64,000 nucleotides of DNA from Pseudomonas sp. 21 (lineage in GTDB: Bacteria > Pseudomonadota > Gammaproteobacteria > Pseudomonadales > Pseudomonadaceae), in the NCBI RefSeq assembly GCF_000955805.1, contig NZ_JYOA01000007.1, positions 740,756 through 804,755 of the forward strand, written 5' to 3'. Positions 15,962-24,749 of this stretch are shown here, in pieces. Under the pieces are notes generated by a model, which searched no databases, was not told where the DNA came from, and worked only from the letters and a program-made list of their open reading frames with translations. How positions within the stretch are numbered: the first letter of the stretch is position 1; every line of letters begins with the position of its first letter. A program made the translations under genes and the position numbers.

Positions 15962-18142
15962 CTAGATGGCCTCCAGCTTCGCGTACCCCATCATCAGCCA
16001 CTTGCTGCCCTCGCTGTCGAAGTTCACCTGCACCCGTGCCTGGGCGCCGGAGCCTTCGAAGTTGAGGATCACGCCGTCGCCGAACAGCGGGTGGCGTACG
16101 GATTGGCCGAGGCTGAACGGGGTGTCCGGCACGCTGGCGCCGCTGAACAGGTTGCCGCTGCGCTGGTTGCCCGAGAGCGGGCGGCTCACCGAGTTGGACA
16201 GGCGCACTTCCTGGATCAGGCTCGGCGGGATTTCGCGGACGAAGCGCGAGACCTTGTTGTAGGTCTCGCTGCCGTACAGGCGGCGGGTTTCCGCGTAGGT
16301 CATGACCAGGCGGTGCATGGCGCGGGTGATGCCCACGTAGGCCAGGCGACGTTCCTCTTCCAGACGGCCGGGTTCTTCCAGGCTCATCTTGTGCGGGAAC
16401 AGGCCTTCCTCCACGCCGGCCAGGAACACCAGCGGGAACTCCAGGCCCTTGGCGCTGTGCAGCGTCATCAGTTGCACGCTGTCTTCGAAGGCGTCGGCCT
16501 GGGTGTCGCCGGATTCCAGCGCGGTGTGGTCGAGGAAGGCCACCAGCGGCGGGGTGTCTTCGTCGTCCGGGGTCTCGAAGGCGCGGGCGGCGCTGACCAG
16601 TTCCTCCAGGTTTTCCACCCGGGCCTGGCCTTTCTCGCCCTTCTCTTCCTTGTGGTAGGTGATCAGGCCGGACTGCTCGATGACGATCTGGGTCATCTGG
16701 TGCAGCGGCATGCCCTCGACCTTCACCGCGAGCAGGTCGACGGTCTCCAGGAAGCCGTTGAGCGCGCTGGCGGCGCGGCCGGCCACGGCCTTGGCGGCGA
16801 TCACGTCGTTGATCGCGCGCCACATCGAGGTGCCGTTATGGCGCGCGGCGTTGCGGATCGCCTCGACGGTCTTCTCGCCGATGCCGCGTGGCGGCACGTT
16901 GATCACCCGCTCCAGCGCGGCATCGTCGTCGCGCAGGCGGATCAGGCGCAGGTAGGCCAGGGCGTTCTTGATCTCGGCGCGCTCGAAGAAGCGCTGGCCG
17001 CCATAGATGCGGTAGGGGATCTTCTCGCGCAGCAATGCTTCTTCCAGCACGCGGGACTGGGCGTTGGAGCGGTAGAGGATGGCGATTTCGCTGCGCTTCA
17101 AACCATCCTTGCGCAGGGCGTCCTCGATGGTCTCGACGATGTAGCGCGCCTCGTCGTGCTCGTTGAAGCCCGAATACAGGGTGATCGGGTCACCCTCGAC
17201 GCCGTCGGTCCACAGCTCCTTGCCCAGGCGCCCGCTGTTGTTGGCGATCAGCGCGTTGGCGGCCTTGAGGATGGTGCCGGTGGAGCGGTAGTTCTGCTCC
17301 AGGCGGATGTCCTCGGTGCCGGCGAAGTCATCGCCGAACTGCTGGATGTTCTCGATCTTCGCGCCGCGCCAGCCGTAGATCGACTGGTCGTCGTCGCCGA
17401 CCACCATCAGGCTCTCGCCGCCCTTGCCGAGGAAGCGCAGCCAGGCGTACTGCACGGCGTTGGTGTCCTGGAACTCGTCCACCAGGATGTGACGGAAGCG
17501 CCGCTGGTAGTGTTCCAGCAGGCTCGGGCGGTCGCGCCAGAGGTCCAGCGAGCGCAGCAGCAGCTCGGCGAAGTCGACGACGCCGGCGCGGGCGCAGGCC
17601 TCTTCATAGGCCTGGTAGACGCTGACCATGGTCGCCAGGTAGAGGTCGCCGCCGGCCTGGATGTTCTGCGGGCGGTTGCCCTCGTCCTTCTGGCCGTTGA
17701 TGAACCACTGCGCCTGGCGCGGTGGCCAACGCTGCTCGTCGAGGCCCAGCTCGCGCACCACGCGCTTGACCAGGCGCAGCTGGTCGTCGCTGTCGAGGAT
17801 CTGGAAGTTCTCCGGCAACCCGGCTTCCTGCCAGTGCGCGCGCAGCAGGCGGTGCGCCAGGCCGTGGAAGGTGCCGACCCACATGCCGGCCGGGTTGATC
17901 CCCAGCAACTGCTCGATCCGCGCGCGCATCTCGGCGGCGGCCTTGTTGGTGAAGGTCACGGCCAGGATGCTGTGCGGCGAGGCGTTCTCGACCTGGATCA
18001 GCCAGGCGATACGGTGCACCAGCACGCGGGTCTTGCCGGACCCGGCGCCGGCGAGTACGCGCTGGCGCCCCAGCGGCGCGGCTACGGCCTGGCGCTGCGG
18101 GTCATTGAGGGAGTTGAGCAGGTAGGAGATGTCATCGTTCAT
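15962..18142 (-). CDS. uvrD: DNA helicase II (UvrD)
   Basis: This is a superfamily 1A 3'-5' helicase of about 726 residues for nucleotide excision repair and mismatch repair. Walker A AGAGSGKT, motif Ia VTFTNKAAAEM, Walker B VDEFQDTN, VGDDDQSIYGWRGA, TLHSAKGLEFPLVFLAG and YVGITRAM follow in the expected order. The C-terminal tail ends with the small UvrD Tudor-like segment (FEGSGAQARVQVNF). The start could be ATG 18151 or 18142; the latter matches the usual N terminus. It is divergent from the GGDEF-EAL gene, as I recall for PA5443/PA5442. Confidence 0.95.
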   Translation of the reverse strand: MNDDISYLLNSLNDPQRQAVAAPLGRQRVLAGAGSGKTRVLVHRIAWLIQVENASPHSILAVTFTNKAAAEMRARIEQLLGINPAGMWVGTFHGLAHRLLRAHWQEAGLPENFQILDSDDQLRLVKRVVRELGLDEQRWPPRQAQWFINGQKDEGNRPQNIQAGGDLYLATMVSVYQAYEEACARAGVVDFAELLLRSLDLWRDRPSLLEHYQRRFRHILVDEFQDTNAVQYAWLRFLGKGGESLMVVGDDDQSIYGWRGAKIENIQQFGDDFAGTEDIRLEQNYRSTGTILKAANALIANNSGRLGKELWTDGVEGDPITLYSGFNEHDEARYIVETIEDALRKDGLKRSEIAILYRSNAQSRVLEEALLREKIPYRIYGGQRFFERAEIKNALAYLRLIRLRDDDAALERVINVPPRGIGEKTVEAIRNAARHNGTSMWRAINDVIAAKAVAGRAASALNGFLETVDLLAVKVEGMPLHQMTQIVIEQSGLITYHKEEKGEKGQARVENLEELVSAARAFETPDDEDTPPLVAFLDHTALESGDTQADAFEDSVQLMTLHSAKGLEFPLVFLAGVEEGLFPHKMSLEEPGRLEEERRLAYVGITRAMHRLVMTYAETRRLYGSETYNKVSRFVREIPPSLIQEVRLSNSVSRPLSGNQRSGNLFSGASVPDTPFSLGQSVRHPLFGDGVILNFEGSGAQARVQVNFDSEGSKWLMMGYAKLEAI

Positions 18143-18317
18143 GGGGGGCATTCTACCGACGGGCGGTTTTCCCCGGCAAACCGGGCCGCCGTCCGGCGTC
18201 TTCCCGACGAAAGTTGGGAGGGCTTGCAGCCAATTGCCATCATCCTGCTTGGGTGGGGCTATCTCCTCGGGTATGCTCCGCCGACGCCTAGGCCTGACAC
18301 CTACAAGAAAAACGCCT

Positions 18318-21167
18318 ATGACCGCTTATGTAGAGCCTTCGGCGATCCCGGTGAGTCATGCCGAGATCCGCCAGCAGTACGCTCACGAAATTGCCGTCGA
18401 ACGCACGCGCCTCCTTTATCAGGGCTCGCGGGTGCCGACCCTGCTCATGCTGCTCAACGGTCTGGCCTGCGCCGGGTTGCTGTGGGATTACGTGAAGCCG
18501 GGGCTGCTCGCCGGCTGGCTGGTTTCGCTGGTGCTGCTGGCCGTGCTGCGGCTGATCCAGGTGTCCGCCTTCAACGCCGCTTCCGCCGAGCGCCAGGCCA
18601 GCCCGCACTGGCAGCGCACCTTCCTGTTCGGCGCCGGGGCTTCGGGGCTGACCCTGGCCTTCGCCGCCATCGCCCTGGTGCCGCCGGATGCCTTTCTCCA
18701 GCAATCCCTGGTATTCGGCCTGATCGCCGCGGCCATCCTGTCTGCCAGCGTCGCCTATGCGGTGAGCCTGCCGGCCTTCCTCACCTTTGCCTTGCCCTGC
18801 CTGTTCCCGTCCATTGCCTATCTATTGATCAGCGATAACCCGCTGCAGCAAGGCTGGGGCGTGCTCGGGGTGATCCTGCTGGCCGCGCTGCTGGTGGTGG
18901 CGTGGCAGATTCATCGGGTGGTCCACGTGGGCCTGCTGCGACGTTTCCAGGCCCAGGCGCTGGTGGCGCACCTGGAGCGCGCCAAGGCGCAGACCGAAGC
19001 GCTGAACCAGGACCTGGAGCGCGAAGTCGAGCAGCGTCGCCGCGCCGAGCGCGAACTCTGCCGCGCCCGCGACGCGCTGCAGGAGCGAGTGGAGGCGGGC
19101 AGCGCCCAGCTCAGCCACACCGAGGCGCGCCTGGCGCTGGCGCTGGAGGCCAGCGAGCTGGGCCTGTGGGACTGGAACCTGCTGACCGACGAAGTGCACC
19201 ACTCGCACCTGGAGGAAATCTTCGGGCTGACCCAGGCGGCGGTAAAGAGCGTGCGCAACGACCTGCGTCCGCGCCTGCACCCCGACGACCTGCCGCTGCT
19301 GCGCCGCGCGCTGGTCGAACACCTCAAGGGCCGCACCGACGGCTACCGCATCGAGTACCGCGTGCGCCACGCGGCCGGCCACTGGGTCTGGGTGGAAGAC
19401 CGTGGCCGGGTGATGGAGCGCGATGGCCGCGGGCAGGTCACGCGGATGGTCGGCACCCGCGCCGACATCTCCCCGCGCAAGCTGCGCGAGGAAGAGCAAC
19501 GCCTGGCCGCCACGGTGTTCGAGGCCGCCAGCGAAGGCATCATCATCCTCGACCCGGATTACCGGCTGATCGCCCTCAACGAGGCCTTCACCCGCCTCAC
19601 CGGCTACCGCCGCGAGGAAGTGCTGGGGCACAACGTCGCGCGCCTGATGGGCTCCTCCGAAGCGCTGCGCCGCTACCAGTCGATCCGCACCGAGCTGGAA
19701 CGCCAGGGCACCTGGCAGGGCGAGCTGATCGAGACGCGCAAGAACGGCGAGCTGTACCCGCAGTGGCTGCAATTGAACGTGGTGCGCGACGGCCGCGGGC
19801 AGGTCGCCCATGTGGTCGGCTTTTTCGCCGACCTCACCGCCCGCCGCGACGCCGAGGAGCGCCTGCGCTACCTGTCGCACTACGACGAACTCACCGGGCT
19901 GGCCAACCGCACGCTGTTCAAGGAGCGCCTGCACGAGGCCAGCCAGCGTGCGCGCCAGGAAGGCCGCACGGCGGCGCTGCTGCTGATCGACCTGGACCGC
20001 TTCAAGCTGCTCAACGACAGCCTCGGCCACGAAGTCGCCGACCAGTTGCTGCGGCAGATGTCGCGGCGCATGACCCAGACGGTGCCCGAGGCCGACACCA
20101 TCGCGCGGCTGTCCGGCGATGAGTTCGCCGTGCTGATCGACTCCTACGCCAGCCTCGCGTCCCTGGCGCGGCTTTCCAGCCGATTGCTGGCCAAGCTGCG
20201 CACGCCGATGACCGTGGGCGGCCACGAACTGGTGGTCAGTGCCTCGGTAGGCATCAGCCTGCTGCCGGACAACGCCTGGGAAATCTCCGCGCTGATGAGC
20301 CAGGCGAACATGGCCATGCAGCACGCCAAGCACCTGGGCGGGAATACCTTCCAGTTCTTCACCGACAACCTGCAGGCCTGCACCCTGGAGCGCCTGCAAC
20401 TGGAAACCCGCCTGCGCAAGGCCATCGACGAAGGCCAGCTGGACGTGCACTACCAGCCCAAGCTGAACCTGGCCAACGAGCGCCTGGACAGCGCCGAGGC
20501 GCTGGTGCGCTGGCGCCACCCGGAGATGGGCATGGTGCCGCCCGGCGATTTCATCGGGCTGGCCGAGGAGACCGGGCTGATCGGCGCCATCGGCGAGTTC
20601 GTCCTGCGCCGCGCCTGCCAGCAGGCCCGCGCGTGGCAAAAGCATGGGCGCGAGCTGCGGGTGTCGGTGAACCTCTCGGTGCACCAGCTGCGCACCGGCA
20701 ACCTGGTCGACCTGGTGCGTACCGTGCTGGAGGAAACCGGCCTGCCGTCGCACCTCCTGGAGCTGGAACTCACTGAAAGCCAGCTGCTGGACAACGTCGA
20801 GAGCGTCACCACGACCTTCCGCCAGCTGCGCGAGATGGGCGTGAAGCTGGCCATCGACGACTTCGGCACCGGCTATTCCTCGCTCAGCTACCTCAAGCGT
20901 TTCCCGGTGGACTACGTGAAGATCGACCAGACCTTCATCCGCGACCTGTCAGAACGCGGCGAGGATGCGGCCATCACCCGCGCGATCATCGCCATGGCCC
21001 ACAGCCTGGAGTTGAAGGTGGTGGCGGAAGGCGTCGAGCACGCCGAGCAGTTGCGCTTCCTGCGTGCCCACGGTTGCGACGAGATCCAGGGCTACCTGAT
21101 CAGCCAGCCCGTGCCGGCGGAGGCCTGCCTGGCGCTGCTGGAGAGAAGCGACAGGCTGGTTCAGTGA
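18318..21167 (+). CDS. PAS-PAS-GGDEF-EAL cyclic-di-GMP protein with membrane sensor
   Basis: The gene encodes about 949 residues. The order is a membrane region of five or six segments (about 38-200), coiled coil (205-270), two PAS domains (about 272-395 and 395-515), GGDEF (525-690) and EAL (700-945). The GGDEF signature is SGDEF, and the usual RxxD inhibitory site upstream reads PEAD. The EAL half keeps EALVRW, ELTES, DDFGTGYSS, KIDQ, VAEGVEH and QGY, so phosphodiesterase activity is likely and cyclase activity is uncertain. The longer frame from 18129 is rejected because ATG 18318 fits the family start. Its stop overlaps the convergent nosL by 7 bp. Confidence 0.88.
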   Translation: MTAYVEPSAIPVSHAEIRQQYAHEIAVERTRLLYQGSRVPTLLMLLNGLACAGLLWDYVKPGLLAGWLVSLVLLAVLRLIQVSAFNAASAERQASPHWQRTFLFGAGASGLTLAFAAIALVPPDAFLQQSLVFGLIAAAILSASVAYAVSLPAFLTFALPCLFPSIAYLLISDNPLQQGWGVLGVILLAALLVVAWQIHRVVHVGLLRRFQAQALVAHLERAKAQTEALNQDLEREVEQRRRAERELCRARDALQERVEAGSAQLSHTEARLALALEASELGLWDWNLLTDEVHHSHLEEIFGLTQAAVKSVRNDLRPRLHPDDLPLLRRALVEHLKGRTDGYRIEYRVRHAAGHWVWVEDRGRVMERDGRGQVTRMVGTRADISPRKLREEEQRLAATVFEAASEGIIILDPDYRLIALNEAFTRLTGYRREEVLGHNVARLMGSSEALRRYQSIRTELERQGTWQGELIETRKNGELYPQWLQLNVVRDGRGQVAHVVGFFADLTARRDAEERLRYLSHYDELTGLANRTLFKERLHEASQRARQEGRTAALLLIDLDRFKLLNDSLGHEVADQLLRQMSRRMTQTVPEADTIARLSGDEFAVLIDSYASLASLARLSSRLLAKLRTPMTVGGHELVVSASVGISLLPDNAWEISALMSQANMAMQHAKHLGGNTFQFFTDNLQACTLERLQLETRLRKAIDEGQLDVHYQPKLNLANERLDSAEALVRWRHPEMGMVPPGDFIGLAEETGLIGAIGEFVLRRACQQARAWQKHGRELRVSVNLSVHQLRTGNLVDLVRTVLEETGLPSHLLELELTESQLLDNVESVTTTFRQLREMGVKLAIDDFGTGYSSLSYLKRFPVDYVKIDQTFIRDLSERGEDAAITRAIIAMAHSLELKVVAEGVEHAEQLRFLRAHGCDEIQGYLISQPVPAEACLALLERSDRLVQ

Positions 21168-21682
21168 TGCTGGTGGTCGGCGGACACGCCCTGTAGCACG
21201 CTCTGGTCGATTTCGCTGAAGCGCAGGACTCGCCCGCCTTCGGCGGTGGCCATGCGATCGGCGTCCGCGCGGTCGGCGAATGAGGCGAGCGTGGCACCCA
21301 TGGCGCCGGGGCGCTTCACCCCGACCACGTAGAACGCGCTGGTGGCGTCGATCAGGTGGCGGTCATCGGGGTGGTTCCAGTCGCTGCGGGCCATGTCGTG
21401 CACGTACAGGCGCGCGCCGCTGTGCTGGTTTTCCGGCTGCAGCCACCAGCCCAGCAGCTCGGCGGTGGAGCAGAACTTGTGCACCGCGCCGGGGGCCACG
21501 GCTTCGCCTTTCGGCCCGGCGAAGTCGCTGATGATCATGCCGCACACGTGGCATTCCTCGCCGTTCTGGAAAGGCACCGGAGCGAGATTGGCGTTTTGCC
21601 GGGCAGCATCGTCGCAGCCGCCGAGCAGCAGGGCGAGGAGGCCGGCGGTGAAACCCAGGCGAAGGGAGCGGGACAGCAGCAT
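21161..21682 (-). CDS. nosL: NosL copper chaperone lipoprotein
   Basis: This outer-membrane-anchored or periplasmic lipoprotein of about 173 residues delivers Cu(I) to nitrous oxide reductase. The signal ends in LLLGGC and the mature part carries ECHVCGMIISDF, the Cys/Met copper-binding motif of NosL. The histidine-rich tail (DHQHH) could also bind metal. The ATG at 21682 has a GAGGAG ribosome site. It is the last gene of the nosRZDFYL run, 16 bp after nosY. Confidence 0.92.
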   Translation of the reverse strand: MLLSRSLRLGFTAGLLALLLGGCDDAARQNANLAPVPFQNGEECHVCGMIISDFAGPKGEAVAPGAVHKFCSTAELLGWWLQPENQHSGARLYVHDMARSDWNHPDDRHLIDATSAFYVVGVKRPGAMGATLASFADRADADRMATAEGGRVLRFSEIDQSVLQGVSADHQHH

Positions 21683-21698
21683 GGTGAAACTCCTCAAG

Positions 21699-22523
21699 TC
21701 AGATCGGGCGTCGGCGGAACAGCGCGTAGGCCAGCGCCAGCGCGGCCAGGGTCCAGGCGCACAGCGCCAGCCAGAGTGCCGCGACAGGGACGGCCAGATC
21801 CCGGCCGAGGGTCAGCACCCCGCCCAGCTCGGAGCCGAAATCGGGCAGGTTGATCAGCCGGTACAGGTCGGTAGGGTTGAGCAGCAGCAGCCAGGGCAGC
21901 AGGTGGGCGCTGAGCTGGCCCTTGCCGATCACCAGCAGGGCGAGCAGCGCCAGGTCGAACAGCAGGACGAAGAAGAACCACACGCCCAGCGCCAGGCCGG
22001 CGGCGGTGGATTTCTCGCTGACCCGGCTGCTCAGCGCATAGGCCATGGCCAGGAAGGTCCAGCCCAGCAGGCAGGACGACAGGATGAAGCGGGCGAAGGA
22101 GCCCAGCAGTTGCCCCAGCGGGATGCCCGGCACCAGCACGGCGATGGCCAGCGCGGCGGCGGAGAAGCCCAGCAACGTCGCCAGGCCGAGGATCAGGCCG
22201 TGGCCGAGGAACTTGCCGATGAGCAATTGCCCGCGTCCCAGTGGGTAGGTCAGCAGGAGCAGCAGGGTGCCGCCTTCCTCTTCGCCGACGATGGCGTCGT
22301 AGGCCAGCAGCAGGGCGATCAGTGGCATCAGGAAGGTGGCGAGGCTGGTCAGGCTGGCCAGCGTTGCCGGTAGCGAAGTGAAGCCTACCTGGCCGCTGGC
22401 GGCCGCTCCCAGCCAGGCGATACCGACTGCGAGCAGTGCGAACAGCAGGCTGATGGCGAGCAGCCAGCGATTGCGCAGGCCGTCAGCGAGTTCCTTGCGC
22501 GCGATGTTCCAGATCGGCTTCAT
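21699..22523 (-). CDS. nosY: NosY ABC transporter permease
   Basis: This inner-membrane permease of 274 residues has about six transmembrane segments. NosY pairs with NosF and NosD to supply a sulfur species or otherwise mature the CuZ (Cu4S) site of Nos[23 protein letters not shown] near the start is typical. Its start overlaps the nosF stop by 4 bp (ATGA). Confidence 0.92.
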   Translation of the reverse strand: MKPIWNIARKELADGLRNRWLLAISLLFALLAVGIAWLGAAASGQVGFTSLPATLASLTSLATFLMPLIALLLAYDAIVGEEEGGTLLLLLTYPLGRGQLLIGKFLGHGLILGLATLLGFSAAALAIAVLVPGIPLGQLLGSFARFILSSCLLGWTFLAMAYALSSRVSEKSTAAGLALGVWFFFVLLFDLALLALLVIGKGQLSAHLLPWLLLLNPTDLYRLINLPDFGSELGGVLTLGRDLAVPVAALWLALCAWTLAALALAYALFRRRPI

Positions 22524-23428
22524 GCCGGGGCTCCCGCAGGTGTGCTTTGCATGTGGTGCCGATAGAGGTCTTCCAGCGACGGCGGCAACACCTCGAGCTC
22601 CTGCGCTTGCTCGGCGAGCAGCACGCTGAGCACTTCGTGCTGGCGCTCCTCGCCGACCCGCAGCTCCAGCCGGCGACCATCCAGGGCGGTGACGCCATGG
22701 CCAGCCTCGCGCCAGTGTTGCGGCCAGTCGCCGTCGAGTCTGCCGGCATAGCGGATGCGCACTGGCAGCCTGGCATCGCGGCGCAGCTCAGCGAGGCTGC
22801 CGGCGGTGAGCAGTCGGCCCTTGGCAAGGATCGCCGCGCGGTCGATGTGTGACTCCACGCCGGGCAGCACATGGGAGCAGAGGATGATCCCGGTGCCCTG
22901 TGCGCGCAGGCGGTCCAGCCACTGGTAAAGCTCGATGGTGGCCAGCGGGTCGAGGCCGACGGTGGGTTCGTCGAGCAGCAGCAATTGCGGCTGGCCGAGC
23001 AGCGCCTGGGCCAGGCCGAGGCGCTGGCGCATGCCCTTGGAGTAGGTCTTCACCCGGCGCTGTGCGGCGTGGCTGAGGCCGACCTGTTCGAGCAGCTCGT
23101 CCACTTCGGCAAGCCGTGCGCCCTTGAGTCGGGCGAAGTGCTGCAGCGTCTCGCGGCCGCTGAGCTGCGGGTAGAAGGTCACGTTTTCCGGCAGGAAGCC
23201 GATGCGCCGGCGCACCGCCGGGTCTCCCGGCGACTGGCCGAAGACGCGCACGCTGCCCCGTGTCGGGCGCAACAGGCCGAGGATCAGCTTGATCGTGGTG
23301 GTCTTGCCGGCGCCGTTATGCCCCAGCAGGCCAAGGACTTCGCCGGCGCCCAGTTGCAGGTCCAGGTCATGCAGCGCGGTGAAGCCGCCGTAGTCCAGGG
23401 TTGCGTCGCGGATATCCACGGGGTTCAT
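22520..23428 (-). CDS. nosF: NosF ABC transporter ATPase
   Basis: The cytoplasmic ATPase of the NosDFY complex has 302 residues. Walker A is GHNGAGKTT, signature [12 protein letters not shown], Walker [14 protein letters not shown] and the switch is CSHVLPGVE. The C-terminal third is the accessory region seen in NosF rather than in generic ABC ATPases. It overlaps nosD and nosY by 4 bp on either side, so the three are translationally coupled. Confidence 0.93.
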   Translation of the reverse strand: MNPVDIRDATLDYGGFTALHDLDLQLGAGEVLGLLGHNGAGKTTTIKLILGLLRPTRGSVRVFGQSPGDPAVRRRIGFLPENVTFYPQLSGRETLQHFARLKGARLAEVDELLEQVGLSHAAQRRVKTYSKGMRQRLGLAQALLGQPQLLLLDEPTVGLDPLATIELYQWLDRLRAQGTGIILCSHVLPGVESHIDRAAILAKGRLLTAGSLAELRRDARLPVRIRYAGRLDGDWPQHWREAGHGVTALDGRRLELRVGEERQHEVLSVLLAEQAQELEVLPPSLEDLYRHHMQSTPAGAPA

Positions 23429-24690
23429 GGTTGCGCCTCCAGATCAGGGGCGCGCATCAGCGGGAAGCTGTCGCGCACGCCGGGCGGACGGGTAACGGGA
23501 AACGCGCGCTGGACCCAGCGCAGCAGTTCGATGGCGGGGCTGGTCATCAGCAGTTGCACCTGCGGGTACATCCACAGCAACTGGTCGACCTTGTCGTTGG
23601 GTTCGTAGGCGACGTCGCCGACGCCGTCGGCATTGCGGTCCCAGCCCAGGTAGTCGCTCCAGTAGTTGCCGTGGCCATCGGCGGACCATTCCTGGGTGCG
23701 GCTGGCGACGTACTTGACCTGCTGGCGGTTGCCGATGAAGGCATTGCCGCTGATGCGGTTGTCCTCGGAGCCGGCAGTCAGGTGGATACCCAGGGCGCTG
23801 CTTTCGAAGCGGTTGTTCTGAATGCGGTTGAACAGCGAGTTGTAGATGAACAGGGCCTTGCCCTCGGCCCCGGAGATCATTGCGTCGCCGCCGCCATCGC
23901 CGCTGCGCACGGCTTCGACGCGGTTGCCGGTGAGGGTGGAGTAGGTGATGTAGTTCATCAGGATGCCGTAGTTCTGGTCGTCCACCGAACGGTTGCCGAC
24001 CACGGTGAGCTTGCGGCTCTGCATCAGCGCATAGCCGGTGCGGGTGTGCCGGGTGGTGTTGCCGATGACGCGGCTGTTGTGGGTGAACATGTAGTGCACG
24101 CCGTAGCGCAGGTCTTCGAAGAGGTTGTCTTCGATGGCGCTGTCGTTGGAGGTGTCGATGTACACGCCGTCGCGGGTCTGGCGGACCTGGTTGCCGCGCA
24201 CCAGGGCATTCTTCACCGCGTAGAGGTGGATGCCGTTGCCGCGGTCCTGGGAGCGCACGCTGGGGTCGCCCTGGATACGGTTGTCGAGCACCTGCACGTC
24301 GGCGGTCGCGTCCAGCCAGATGCCGAAACCAGCGCCCTGCAGGTCGTTGCCGCGCACCACGGTGCCGCTTGCGGCCTTGTCGATGAAGATCGCCGCGTCC
24401 ATGGCCGTCAGGTCGCGCCCCCAGTTGCGCAGGGTGCAGTTCTCGATGGTCACGCCGGGCACCCGCACGTGCAGCGTGCTGCCGGCACCCAGGCCGTCGA
24501 TCAGCGCGCCGGGCGCACAGCGCAGGTGCAGTGGCTGGTCGAGGGTGAAATTGCCGGTGTAGGTGCCGGCCGGCAGGGTGCGGATGTCGCCATCGTCCTG
24601 CAGCGGCAACTGGTCGATGGCTTGTGGTTGCGCCTGGGCGCTTGCCGCGAGCAGCAGCGACAGGGCAAGGCCAGGCCGGGTGAGTCCCAT
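23425..24690 (-). CDS. nosD: NosD periplasmic copper-site assembly protein
   Basis: This is a periplasmic right-handed beta-helix protein of 421 residues with a Sec signal (ending ASAQA). Repeating CASH-type coils are visible, for example [34 protein letters not shown] and IQNNRFESS. NosD works with NosFY in CuZ biogenesis. AAGGTG precedes the start. A strong 11-bp-stem hairpin separates it from nosZ. Confidence 0.93.
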   Translation of the reverse strand: MGLTRPGLALSLLLAASAQAQPQAIDQLPLQDDGDIRTLPAGTYTGNFTLDQPLHLRCAPGALIDGLGAGSTLHVRVPGVTIENCTLRNWGRDLTAMDAAIFIDKAASGTVVRGNDLQGAGFGIWLDATADVQVLDNRIQGDPSVRSQDRGNGIHLYAVKNALVRGNQVRQTRDGVYIDTSNDSAIEDNLFEDLRYGVHYMFTHNSRVIGNTTRHTRTGYALMQSRKLTVVGNRSVDDQNYGILMNYITYSTLTGNRVEAVRSGDGGGDAMISGAEGKALFIYNSLFNRIQNNRFESSALGIHLTAGSEDNRISGNAFIGNRQQVKYVASRTQEWSADGHGNYWSDYLGWDRNADGVGDVAYEPNDKVDQLLWMYPQVQLLMTSPAIELLRWVQRAFPVTRPPGVRDSFPLMRAPDLEAQP

Positions 24691-24709
24691 GCAACACCTT
24701 CTCGTCGAT

Positions 24710-24735
24710 GCCCCGCCGGCGGCTGCCGGCGGGGC
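24710..24735 (-). other. Intercistronic hairpin between nosZ and nosD
   Basis: A perfect 11-bp inverted repeat (GCCCCGCCGGC and its complement) flanks a 4-base loop. No T run follows on the transcribed strand, so it is not a standard terminator. It probably protects or attenuates the 3' end of nosZ mRNA relative to nosDFYL. Confidence 0.6.
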
Positions 24736-24749
24736 CAGGGGCGTGGATA

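Noticed and set aside
18129-18317. N-terminal extension of the GGDEF-EAL protein
   Set aside because: The extension is Pro/Gly/Ser-rich, overlaps the uvrD start and has no support; the ATG at 18318 gives the expected start.
15887-18838. 983-codon open frame on the plus strand
   Set aside because: It lies opposite uvrD and then runs out of frame into the GGDEF-EAL gene; its sequence has no recognisable domain while uvrD is unmistakable.
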